Assembly: GCA_012845835.1 (NCBI GenBank)
Contig: JABAKD010000025.1
Location: 17,545,976-17,609,975 of the forward strand
Source: Undaria pinnatifida
Taxonomy: Eukaryota; Sar; Phaeophyceae; Laminariales; Alariaceae
Reading direction: 5' to 3'
Length of the DNA: 64,000 bases
Shown here: in pieces, positions 47,744-60,300 of the stretch
How positions within the stretch are numbered: position 1 is the first letter of the stretch
How the letters are laid out: each line of letters starts with the position of its first letter
The notes under the pieces: generated by a model
The model's database searches: none
What the model was told of the DNA's origin: nothing
Seen by the model: only the letters and a program-made list of their open reading frames with translations
Made by a program: the position numbers and the translations under genes

Positions 47744-48810
47744 ATTGTTATTGCCGATCCGGCAAATTTCAAATTCAAATTGTTTGCAGCCGTCAACGGC
47801 AATTCCCTCTCAACAGCCAGCAATTGGCCAACTTCAAATAGAAGTACAAAAAAGAAGTTGCTGAAAAAGCAAAATAAAAAGATCAGAGAGCAAGCTGTAA
47901 AGATCAGAGAATTAGAGCTAAAAAGCAAGTAAGAATGAGACTAGGGAAAGCAAGGAAGGCAAGGAACTTCGGGACGGTTCTTTTCCCCAGCAACTAATTT
48001 TCCTTTCGGCAATTACGGGCTGAGAAGGGCTGAGAGGGGGGAGGATATGCCGAGCGAGACGTCCGAGGGGGGCGAGGTCTAGGTATATAGTTTTATGAGT
48101 GAGTATCTACTTGTTGCGGGGAGTACGTATCCAGTCCATCATTGTTGTACTACTACTACTAGTCTAGTTGAACTACTACAACACTGTTGTACCCACAGCA
48201 GCAGTTAGCTAGCTGCTGCTTAGAAGCAGCAGCAAGCAGCAGCCAGCAAGGCGTTGCAGCCGTCAAGCCATCACTGCCACCACCACCACCTGTTGGCCCA
48301 CCATCATCCCCATAGTCGGTCCGGTGATCAATCCCGCCTAGGAGTGGTAGATGCGCGGGCAGTGCCGTGTACCTGGTTGGTGGTAGTATCTATCCTATGG
48401 TCTGTGTCCGTTTGTGTTCCTGCGCTGCGTTACACCGCCGCCCGCCGCCGCCGTCTTTTTTCTACTAAGAAAGCTGGCATGGTCCTCTTGTCTCCGAAAT
48501 AAAACATACATGTCAACCCAAAAGGAGCATCCATCTCATCAGGGTTTTGAGATTTTCAAAGATTGACCCTGGACTGACCACCCATCACCGAGGCAGGCGG
48601 GTGTGTGACGTGAAACCAGACACATGCGGAGACGGCACTTGCTCGTGTCATATGCGATATGTGGACAAGAGCAGTCAGTCACAGCGCACGGAGAAAAACC
48701 CGTATGTACGCGACATACATAATAATACATGCTGCTGTAAAACAATTTTTAAAAGTAAACGGGATGGTGGGGATGGGCAATTTTTGAAAAAAAACGCTTT
48801 GACGACGTGA

Positions 48811-49057
48811 TTCTCCCGGCGAAATCCATCAAGGACATGTCTGCTGTGTGGTCTGAGTGTCTGCTGTGTGGTCTGCTGTGTTGTCTGCCCTTGCGCGTGC
48901 TGTGTGGCCTGGTGCGATGGTCTTATGCTGTGGTGTTGGCGCTGCTGTTTCAAGTGTCGAAAGGGTGTCGAAATGGGTTTCTGGGAGTGTGGTTCTGGAG
49001 GCGGTTCGAGTCGTGCACGTTATTATTTGCAAGTGCGTCGTGCAAAGAGGGGTGTGG
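48811..49057 (+). repeat. Inverted dispersed repeat, copy 2, just upstream of LSM14
   Basis: Inverse copy of 42,025-42,266, ending about 130 bp before the LSM14 start codon. It contains repeated GTCTGCTGTGTGGTCTG. It probably overlaps the LSM14 promoter or 5' UTR. Confidence 0.8.
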
Positions 49058-49184
49058 CTCGTCAGGGGGTTCAAGCATGTCCGGATGGCGTTTATGGTTT
49101 ATCTTGGGGTGTTGGAGTGCCCCCACGTCCACGCCCTGCAGCCTGCAACGCAACACCACAGGACAATAGCTGGGCCACCAAACG

Positions 49185-51320
49185 ATGGCGGAGGAAGCCG
49201 TTAGCGGGGTACCCCTTGTAGGCTCTCGCATCAGCCTCATCTCCAAAAAAGACATCCGGTACGAGGGCGTCCTGTTTAGCATTAACACCAACGATGCTTC
49301 TCTCGCTCTCCAACACGGTGAGTTTTTGCTGTAGTACGAGTAGGTTCCCTCGTCTTCTTGGTACGATAAGGGACAAGCACGAGAAGATCCATGCCTCATC
49401 CCTCACGCATATGCACGCATTGCTGTGGCCACCACTTCTTAGAGTATTGCTCCGGTGTTATTGTCCGTCCAAATTCCAAGGCTCGTTGTAGGTTCCTTCC
49501 GGCAAGTCCTCTCTGACGTGCGACTGAAACCCAACCAACTGCGGAAACTCGGAAACGAAACTTCTCGGCCAATTTAGAGGAGCGACTTGACCGCCTGCCT
49601 GTGCGCGTAAAAGGTCGTCTGTGGTGCCCCTTTTCTCGCCAAAGAGAGCTGCGATAGTTCGATCCCCCCCTCTCACCCGCCCCGCCGGTACGGCTGCTTG
49701 TGAGACCGTGTGACCGCCTTCGCGTGCCCACCGTACTTGGCTCTCTTTCTCTCTCTCTCTCTCTGGACTTCCCCTTGCTTTGTTCCACTGCTGTGTACGA
49801 TACCTACAACATTGGGGTATGCTTCACGTAACACCAGGATAGGTTTACGTGCTGTACCGGCGTACGTTCACATACCGCCAGCTACTTTCTGCTGCTGCAC
49901 TGCTGCCGTTGCTGCCCCGCTGCTGCTGCTGCTGCACTGATGCCGCGTGATAAATGTTTTCGGCTCTGTGGTCCATTACCGCCCGTCCCGCCATTCCGTT
50001 ATGTGCCTTTTCCTGTCCCGCCTGCGTCTCCTTGACAATGGTGTCCTAACAAAATTTGAACCATATTTGAACGATCGTCACAAAGTGCGAAGCTTCGGCA
50101 CGGAGTCGAGAGTCAAGGAGGGCAACGTGATCCTTGCTTCGGACAAGACCTTCGACTTCGTGTGCTTCCGTGGTCAGGACATCAAGGATCTCCACGTACA
50201 CGATGTAGAGACTGCGGAGGTAAGTTCCATCACGCAGCAACAGCACAACAGCAGCAGCAACAAGCAATCGTTGGGAAATGCATACGAGTACGGTATTTAA
50301 ACCCACAGGGCTATACCAGGTATGCTACAGCAGTCACTACCTGGTACCTGGTATACCGATAGCCGGTCGCCCCGTTGGCGTATCAGGTTATCCTCGAGCC
50401 TGGTATAGGTCAGTTTCGTGGGTTCGAGCCCCGCCGAGTGCATACTCGCATAAATTCGTTGGGACTTTTTCTTGTGCACAAAATGACCTGCGGAAAGCGC
50501 GAGAGTGTGAGTTAGCAACACTCGATGAAAAATCGACGAGCAGTGGGATTGCTGAAACGTTTGCGCGATAAAAATTAAAGGCAAGAACCGGGGGGGAGAA
50601 GGGACGACATTCACCGTCGGCATCTTTAAGCGGCAGGGGGGTGGGGGGACGGGGAGGGAGGGGCGTCCTGCCCAAGAGACTGAAGTCTAGGTCTGGCCAT
50701 CATTGTCTTGGAAAATGTGGGCCTTTCAATGGCACGACTTAGCGTAAGGCCGCCCTGACTTCGCCTTGTTGCGTTCTCTCCCCAGTGCCATTGATGCACT
50801 TGATGCCCTCTGATACCAATGCCGTCTTTAGGCAGTTCCTGTGTCTGCTAGTATGACGCTTTTTCTCTTTTCCTTTCCTTGCTTCCTCTTCTTGTCTTGT
50901 CTTGCTTTTCTTGTCTTCTTTTCTTTCCTTTCCTTTCCTTTCCTTTCTCTTCTTATCTTTTTTTTGTTTCTCTTCTCCAATTGACTTGCCTCTGACGTGC
51001 GCATGCGTAGTGATCGGTTCTACGGGTAATATATACGTGGTACTCCTTCTTGGGTGGCAAGCGGTATAGGCGTTTTTTCCGGGCGCGAGAAGTGAGACGT
51101 ATATGCACCAGTATGGACCTTGATTGACCTGGCACATCGTAGGCTGACTCCCGATTTCACTTTGTATATGTTTCTGGCGGAGGCATGAATTGCGTCGGCT
51201 GTGATATATGCGTGCACCACCTTTGGTTTGTTTATGTTTGTTCCCTGGGGTGTTCCTCAGCTCCAGAATGACTGGAGCCTGTCCTGTGACCACGGACTTG
51301 ATTATGCGAGTTAATGTGAG

Positions 51321-51373
<53 letters not shown>

Positions 51374-54300
51374 CTGTGATCACGGCTTGTCCAGAAGCTG
51401 AAAAGTAGAAGTGCGAGGAAAAAAAAGAAAATGGTAATACCTCGTTTGACGATGCGTCGACGGCTGGTGTTACACTTTTTTTCAGTATATTGCAGTAAGT
51501 ACGCGTATCGCACAGTACCAGGTACTCGTAGTCATCAGTGCCGGTCGTCGTGTACAAGACAGTACGTTGGAGCGCTCTAGTGATGTCGTTTATTTGTACC
51601 TGGCAGTGTAAAGTATCCGGTAATTACAACAGCAGGGCGAGCATATGCGTATTGAAAGCACACGTACCCGTCTACTTTCGTACTTTCCTGATACCAGTAT
51701 CAGATATCAGATTTTTACAGGCTCAAGAGCAGCCACCCAAGGCAACATACCGAGTAGGCCACCCACGCTGCTATAAGGTGATGCAGATCGAAGCTTGTAT
51801 TTTGTCATGCTTTACGATCCGCTTTTTGCTCAGTGCGGTATTCCAAGGTCGTCGCAGCAGTAGTAGCAGCGTACCTGGTACCTGGTACTGCTGTCAGTAT
51901 ACCTGGTAATGATGCCAGTACCAGTACTTCAGAGCCTGCTTCAGAACACACTTATTTATATTAGTAGTACCGCAGTGCGAGTAGTACCTCAGAATACGTT
52001 GTGCACATATTACTACGCCATGCCTGAAATGCTGCTTTTCGTACAGCGGTATACCCAGTATTGGTCCACAGTAGTATCAGCACTCAGATTTCATGGGTAC
52101 GCGATATCCAACTCTCTGGTTAGACCAACTATTATAGGAAATATTTTGAGCGATTATTTCTCTGTTTGACAGGGCTCTCCGACGCCAACAGTAAAAACCA
52201 TTCACAATAGGACCAAAAATCATCGTTATTCCTGGGTTCAGAATAATCGAGGCCAGAAATCAGCGGATTTGGTGATTTCTGAGGACACTGTTTATGGTAC
52301 TCCTATGTAGGCCATATATCTTGATCTGCACAAGATTCGCCTAAAGGGAGATCTGTGTACACTGCATGTGGAGACGAATGTTGGTTCTGACATTTTCCAA
52401 GATCAGAAAATCCACCGAAAAGGGGTGTTTCGTCCCGATCTCAGCCTGAGATTATTTCTTCTCCGGATGTTGTCTCGAGGTTAGGCCGCAGATTTGCCCC
52501 CGCGCGCACTCACGCACAGAACAGGAGGAATTTGCAAAGATGCGGCGGCCCCCTGCGCCATTTGCCGAGTAGCTGCCGCTTGACCCACGCGCACCTCGAT
52601 CGCCATGGTCTGTAGCGTGTTGTGGCGCTGCGTCGCGTTTTTGTGGTTCGGCTTTTCGAAATCGTACAACCACCCCTCTGAAAAATGCTAACGAATATGT
52701 TGAACATTGCTGTTATCTTCTGCATCTTGACTCGTTTTCACGATACACACTGTTTGGAAATGGTACATCGGCATCTTGATCTTTTAGCGGCGAAACGAAT
52801 GTCAGGAACATCTGTGACTTGAATCGGCGTACCATGAACAATAGCCTGAGCCCAGAAACAACAGCTCTTCTACTTCGTAACCTCTCAGAACTGGGATTTT
52901 TTACTTTTGGATCTAGTACCAAGTATCACATGTCACCACTGCCTACTCTGTACCTGGTATGATACTGTCTGCTGTACACGTCGCCCATCACCCACAACAA
53001 AGAATCACAATCACACCTACGACAGTATACCGCGCTTGTATTGTGCGAGACAGCTTCGTCCTTACACAAACGCGACAGCACCACCACCACCATCAAAACC
53101 ACCACAGACACCACAGAAGCAGCACAGCAGCAGAGAGCAGCAGAGGCGGCGGTGACCTAACGTCGCCGGCGACAATGTACGTGCCAGATTTCGAAAATAA
53201 AGGCAAAAGGTATAACAAGACCTACCAATTCAATATAAAACCACTTTCCAAAAATCAGACACCATAATGGACGCCCCTTATTTCTCATGCAGTTATTTCT
53301 GGAGCCTCAAAACGAAAAAAATAATCGCCAAAAGTAATGGCTGAAAAAAAATCCCCAATAGGAGGTATTACGCCCCATTACCTCAGAGTATGATATGCCC
53401 AAACTTACTGGGAACGCCCCAGTACCTCACAGGGCAGTCTGTACAATACCTGGTAGGTCGTTATAAAACAAGTCGTAGAACTGGCGGTGATCCTGGTACA
53501 ATTAATTAGTACCCCGACTGGGTGTTGTTTGGTTTTGGTTTTCCTACGTAGTTCCTCGTGCTTGTTCGTCATGACGTTCTAGATTGCTAGATTACGTCAC
53601 AGGGGTGGCAGTTACGGCTAATCAGGGCTCCTCCTTACGCGTAGATAATCAGCTTTTGTAGCTACGTGCGGCAGTTATGGCAAAAAATGGGATGAAACAG
53701 GGAGGACAACAAAGCACCCCCGAGTTTCACTTTTTAAGCAAACTCCAATATGAAAAGACAGTCGCACAAACTAAACGTAGTTTTGACACGCCGCGAACAA
53801 GGCGGACCACGCGACACTAGCTCCTTCTGCAAGGCAAAGTGGGCCACGCCATCCCCTCTTTGGTGCATGCATTCTTGTCCGGGCATGTCTTGCACTTGAT
53901 TTTGAAGTGACTCGAGGCCTCTTTTGTGACGTCGGCAAAGGCGAGAAGGCCCTCACGACCACCCTTCTCATCCTGCGTCAGAGTGGTTGCTGTGAAGCCC
54001 GACCTCTGAGGGCACCCCATGAAGAACCACGATATGTGCTCTGTACGCTGCTGTGAGCTGCGTGCCCTGTCCTGCGTGCTGCTGCTGTACATTTAAGGAG
54101 TTTCCACTCCTCTATAGAGGCATTATTATACCAAGGATTGGAGATGCAAAGAGTGACGGCAGAATATCGAGTTACGTACGGCGGGCTATCATTGCGCTAA
54201 GTTACGCGTAACGCCTTAACTGCCATGCCTCGATAGTAGCAATAGGCTTCTTGTAGTGTTAGATCAACGACAAAAACAGCAGTACGCCATGCCCCAAGTA

Positions 54301-57300
54301 CATAATCACCTCATTACCTATCCAACCAGCCATGCCGTACCTCCAATTCATTTATTTCCGCCCCTTCCCCCCCCCCGCCCCCTCCTTCCCCACCACCTGC
54401 ACCATCGCGGAGACCTCGCATATGGTAGTAAAATTCCTCCCAGGTATACATTCATACGACCTAGAGGGGTTTGATTCCCCCCCCTCCATGCCCCCCCCTC
54501 GTTTTGTTCTCCCCCGCCGCCCCCCCTAAAATCAAAATCTGCCAGAGTAATAAACACTACCAGACAGTTGATATATCATTACCTTCCCAGCCATCCATGC
54601 CGTAGCTCCAATTCATCCCCCCCCCTCTCTAACGCCCCCTCCTTCCCCACCACCCGCACCATCGCCTAGACATAGCACCACGCGTTTGGCACGCTCCTAA
54701 CAGGTGTACATTTATGCGACCTAAAGCTGTTGGAAATCCCCCCTCCCCCCCCCCCACCCCTTCGAACACTCCGCCCTCTCCTCACCGGTTGTACGACTTA
54801 CAGGATATACATGATAAACTGAGGCATTCCTTCCGCAACCGTCAGAATTGTCCCCTTAAATGATTTATAGCTTCCCCGCACAGATTGAGTCCCCCCCCCT
54901 CCGCTCACTCTTGTTCAAACCCCGGCCCCCTCGCCCTTAAAATCTCCGCCCTCCCCTCACCGGTTATACAACATCACCGGTTATACGACTTACAGGATGT
55001 ACTTGATAAACTGATACATTTCCTTCCACAGCTGTCAGATTTTGTCCCCCTCGAAAACGGATTTCATAGTTTCCGCGCACAGATTGATTAACATCACCCT
55101 GTTGACCCTGGTACAAGCTACACTCTATTTCCAAGGGGAGTCGCTGACCTATATTCTTAATGAGGACACACCAAGTAATGCGCGCGATCGAGGATCACAC
55201 ACAGCTTGCAAATACGAGTTTCGACGAAATCTTGGATCTCACAGCTGGAGTGTATTTTTATTTTTATAATATCTATACTAGCTAGAGCGTGTCGTATCAT
55301 GCGCGTACTCGTATATTCTGACGATGTTATATATGCAACAGAACACAGCAGCAACAGTAAAACAGCGGTAAAATTTGTATTGCGGTCGAGCGACTGAAAA
55401 CCATCATCAATAGCTGGTGATATATCTTATTGTTAACTTCGTGTCATGTCATCAGTGGGTGTTACGATCATTTAATATCATAGACTAGGGCATTAATTAG
55501 CTATTGTGCTGTTGCACGGGCTCAACTTTTGTGGCGGAATTGATGTGTTGGGTTTTGGGCAACACACAACACACACTTTTCTGGTGCCGCTCAGCTTTTT
55601 TCGCCGTTGGCGAAAAAAATGTGTGCGTGTCTTTCTCGCCGGAGTCGAATATTTGTTTTAGGCACCTATGGCGAAAACAACGTTTTACGTACAGTAGGCA
55701 TTCTCAAAACGCTTTTAAAAGTAGTTTTCAGGTGTATATTCACGCAATTTTCGCAAGAATTTGCCAGGCGCGGCCCGCTACGCGGGGGGCGGCCTTCGCT
55801 GCGTGCAATAGACGCCGTTACCCTAATATATGATTTTTGAATACAGCAGTACAACGCCTTTTTTATACCAGGTAGTAAAATAACACAGCAGCAGTAAAAC
55901 AATACGCAGCATCAGCCGCCACCTTCTCGCAGTGGACTGCTAACATTCGGGTTTAACTGCATCATTCATAGCATTTGTCCTATGCCTGATATACTGTAAC
56001 TCTGTGGGAACCGGCTACTGCTGTATGGGGACTAACACGCTGAAAAACGTGGTCTTATCACCGGGTGCTGTGTTGGTGTAAAGGTTATGAGAATCAGGTT
56101 CAGCTACTACCTATACCAGGTACATAGCGACCAAACAATGAACAATGTGGTCTTACCAACGGCCGTGTAGTGTGGTATAATATTATGCGAGCATGCAGCA
56201 TAACGAGTAGAATAATGCTGTGCGCCTGTCGTACGTTCGAGTCCTTGAATGTTGGTAAGGGACGTTGAAACACTTGACAAAAGACGAACCCAGCAGCCCG
56301 GGCTGCTTGGTTTGGTCGATGATGTAACCGTCATGTATTTCCTTGTTTTCTTTTTGAGATCCTCCAAGGGCAATGAGTAAGAACTGAGAACACGAATACA
56401 GCACCTAAAGTTATCCCCGAATTTTTTTTGCTGTTTTTTATACAAACACAAAAGCATCGATGTGTTGGGGGCTACGCACGTGCCTGGCACTATATATTGG
56501 TCAAGTCGGATTTTCTACTTTCGTCTCTCAGGTTTTGGTTGCTGTAGCATTGGGACGCCAGTCAACAAGGAACGTCGGACCGTGTAGTATGTACATGATT
56601 TGGCACTGGGAACCGTTGCGCCGTACGACCACAGTCACGAGTAGTAGAAACAGTCATAGAAAAAGTGCACTCATTATCGATACAACCTGTCTTTATATTG
56701 ACCTTCTTGTTATTGATCCCATTTAGAAAACGAAAATGTGGTGATGCGAATCTAGAACCGGTACATCATGGAAAATATATCCACAAGCACGAAATGGAGA
56801 ATGCAGGGGTTCATATTTGAATTGCCCTTTACTAACACATGAAAAACAGCAGCCGTCGACACTTTGCGACCTATGTGAAGGGCAAACCTCCGATTGATGA
56901 TAAGAATTCGCCGCGTGCATAGACATCGAAAGCAATCTAAATATTACAAAACAGCGATGGGCATCCCGTCTAAAAGCTCGACGTTCCACTGGTGTACATG
57001 TTCTCCCAAACATGAAAATTCCCCTCGGGTACCCGTTAGTCACTCTTACCAGTATAGTACGTATAACATCTCCTTGCGACCACGAATCCTCTCGGTACCC
57101 GTAGCGGTGCACGACTTCGTTAAGAGCAAAATCAATTAAAACGCTTTACCCTTCGGACGTTTTGTCATTTATGTTACTTTGTGTGCAGGTTAGCCAGCCA
57201 CCACCGCCACCCCCTGCTGCGACCCCGAACTTCGCACAGCCGCCCCTGCCCCCTGGCCCCCCTCCTCTCCTTAGCCCTGCCGTTGTTGCTGTGAGTATCG

Positions 57301-60300
57301 GCTGTTATCCAAAGGGCTGCAAACTGATAATGGTTCTCGTTGGTCTGGGTTTCGACTGAAAATGGCATGTCCCGTCTACAATGCTTGGAAGCAGGTTTTG
57401 TCGATGTGTCGAGCGAACACTTTCTAGGGGCTTGGCATCGAAAGCGAGCGCGTTTTTTTTGCCGTTCAAGGTCATCTTCGAAGATATCCGACTTGGCGCG
57501 CTTTAACCATACGCAAGTCATTGGTCAAGCGACAAGGCTTGTGCAGGCATCTTGGAACATATGTGTGGACCTGAGGAAACCGTAAATAATTCGTCTGCCG
57601 AACACAACATCGCGCGGACGCCTCGCTCGTTGATTGATACTTCTAATGACTTTGTGACAACGACAGTACCTTGAGTTGTCTCGTTGAAGGTGTGAAAATG
57701 TTTCGCCCTGGCCACGGCATTGAGGCCACGAATCCCTTTGCTCTATTTCCCAACGGCAGCAGCAGCAACAGCAGCACCTGCAGCAACAGCAGCTACAGCA
57801 ACAACTACCCCCTCGGCAGCAGCCGCTGCAGATTCAGCCACCTCCTGCTCCAACACAACCGCCGCGACAGCGGCAGCCCCAGATGCTACAGCAGCAGATG
57901 CCAGTACCACGAGCAAACAATATCCGACAGCAGCAGCCACAGCAGCAATCACTGCAACAGCCACTACAACCACAGCAGCAGCTACGGCCTCCACAGCAGC
58001 AGCCACCACCGCAGCAGCAGCAGCTACAGCCACAGCCACCACAGCAACAGCAACAACTGCAGCAGCAACCGCAACAACAACAGCAGCAACCGCAACAGCA
58101 GAAGCAGCAGCAACAACATCAGCCGCAGGCCCCTCCACGCGTTGCACCTGTCGCCCAAGGACAGGGAGCTGCAAGGTGAAAACCGGCCCTTTTTTTGTAC
58201 CTGGTAGGTTGTTTTAAGCATTGTGACGTTGGCCAGGACGTAATTCCGCGCAACTCCTAAAGCGTTGGCTTGCGCGGTGGGCGGCGTAAGCTTGGGAGGG
58301 TACCGCTCGCCCCGCAATTGCGTATAAGAGGAGTTAGCAGTTCGTGGTTGGCGAAAGGGGCGCTCGGTTGGACCCGTTTAGTCGATCAAACAAGGCAGAC
58401 AGAGCAAGAAGACCGACAAGTTGGCCAACCTCCACGTTAGCGCTCTGCATCTATCATGCCAGGCAACTCTAATCATGGCAAGGCAGGAGGGAGGCTTTGC
58501 GCTCTTTGGTGTACTATTTATTGTGCGTCGGTATTCACACACTGGATTGCGTCATGATGCCAATCACAACGATTGCTGCCGGAGCTCTCTATGCTGTGCT
58601 GCTGCTGCTGCCAGGCGATTGTTGTGTCACCATTCAAGTATATGTATCGAAAGAAAGCCATCACCCGAGCTTTGTGTCGCGCTCGTTCCTGGCAGAGCTA
58701 CGAATGGACCTCCTGCTCAGCAGCCCGCCGTGCAAAGCGGTGGAAGGCCGGCCGTGACGTCCGGCAGTGGCAGAGGTGCACCACATGGACCAGCGGCTCA
58801 GCGTAATGCTACGGCTAGTTCGTCACGTCACGCTTTACAAACGGCGGGGCAGGCGGCCCAGCAGCAGCAGCGGAAGGCGCCGGCGGCGCAGAGGTCCGCC
58901 CCGCGGCCACAGCAGCATCGTCAGCAGCAACAGCAACATGCCTCCCAGGTGTTCTATTTCTCCGCCGAGCATGATGTCTCATAAGTACTTCCTGCGGCCG
59001 TTGTATCATAGACTGGGCAGCTTGTTCAATTTGAATCCTGTACGCCTACCAGTACCCCGCCGGGCTGCAAGAAATGGTCAACATACCGTAGAGAATCATG
59101 AACCATTGACGTTGAATTTTAAGGGGTGAACGGGTCCGAGAAAAATCCTATGTGAACATGACATCAGACTGGACAGACAACCCGCTGTGCAAGTGGGTTC
59201 GTGTCGGAGGGAGTTGCAACGAGACGATGGGGGCGTGATTTCGCGTGCCATAGCTTGTTTTACGTGAGCTACCTATTTTTGTATATCGTTCTTGTCCTTC
59301 CCGTTTGGTAGCCAACAGGAGCGCCACGCGGCCAAGCCCACGGCATTAAGTCGCGTCAGCCTGCCAGCGGCGGCGGAACGGGGAGCGGTGGAAGCACGGG
59401 TGCTAATGGGGCCAGTGGGACCAGTGGTGGCACTGCGGCGGCGGCAGGAGCTGGGCTCCGGACACCAGGGGTAAGAGCTTGAAGCGTAGACAGGGTGATG
59501 GATGCTCATATGATGGGTGTTCATGTCTTTGGAAGTATCTGGTATTGGGAAGGAACCCTGTTCCTCCCTTCTCTCGAGCTCTCATGGAAGGCGGTTGAAC
59601 TATTAATGGCGGCCCTTTGTTTCGATTCTGCGACGCAGCAGCTACGATGCATACAAGGTTGTATGCGTTTGACGTTGACACAGCACGGTGGATTTGGCCT
59701 CCACGGTAGGCTCGCGTGTTGCTTACGTCGACCCACACCGGGCAGAGTAGCCGTGCTTTAGTTGACTTTGTCGCGCGCGTCCTATCACGCTCGTCGGCGT
59801 CACGGGTGAAGCGCCGCTCTACCTTTGCGTGAACAAGAAGTATAACCGTTCACGCCCACCCTCGCCGTTCCGAATTATCTTGTGGTGTGAAACTGTTTCC
59901 TCGCTCGACGAAGGCCATGGTTGGCACTGGAGAGGCACTACTTAACGTACGTGCAAGAGGTGGTCCAGCGGCGCAAGCGAATGGAAAGGGAGCGGCAACT
60001 ACGCCCGCCGCGCCGGAGTTCGACTTCCAGAGCGAGCTTCAGAAGTTCGACAAGGTGAGGTCCGAGAATGAAAGCTATCACCGCCTGACCTGCACTACAT
60101 GTTGTCAATATTAATAGCGGGTGCTGACCCTGCCTGCACACGGGACGTACAACTTCGATGGGCAAGCAAGCTCGTGCATTTCTGGCCGCGGTTATGTGAG
60201 GTTCTTGTTGTTGAATTTTCATTTCGGTGTTCGAGCGAAACAAGTGTGTGCGAGGCGGCCGTTCACGACGTATCCGGGAAAATCCTGGCGTGCTTCTTTT

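Noticed and set aside
48857-49221. Plus-strand ORFs of 115-120 codons before LSM14
   Set aside because: They lie mostly in the inverted dispersed repeat also found at 42.0 kb, and their frames do not continue into LSM14 exon 1.
50739-51557. 272-codon minus-strand ORF in LSM14 intron 2
   Set aside because: Held open by the AAC and TTTCC simple repeats, giving poly-Val and Lys/Glu runs with no recognisable protein.
57720-58217. Poly-Ala and poly-Ser frames over LSM14 exon 4, and a minus-strand Ala/Val frame
   Set aside because: Alternative frames of the CAG/CAA repeat. Only the Gln frame joins neighbouring exons in phase.
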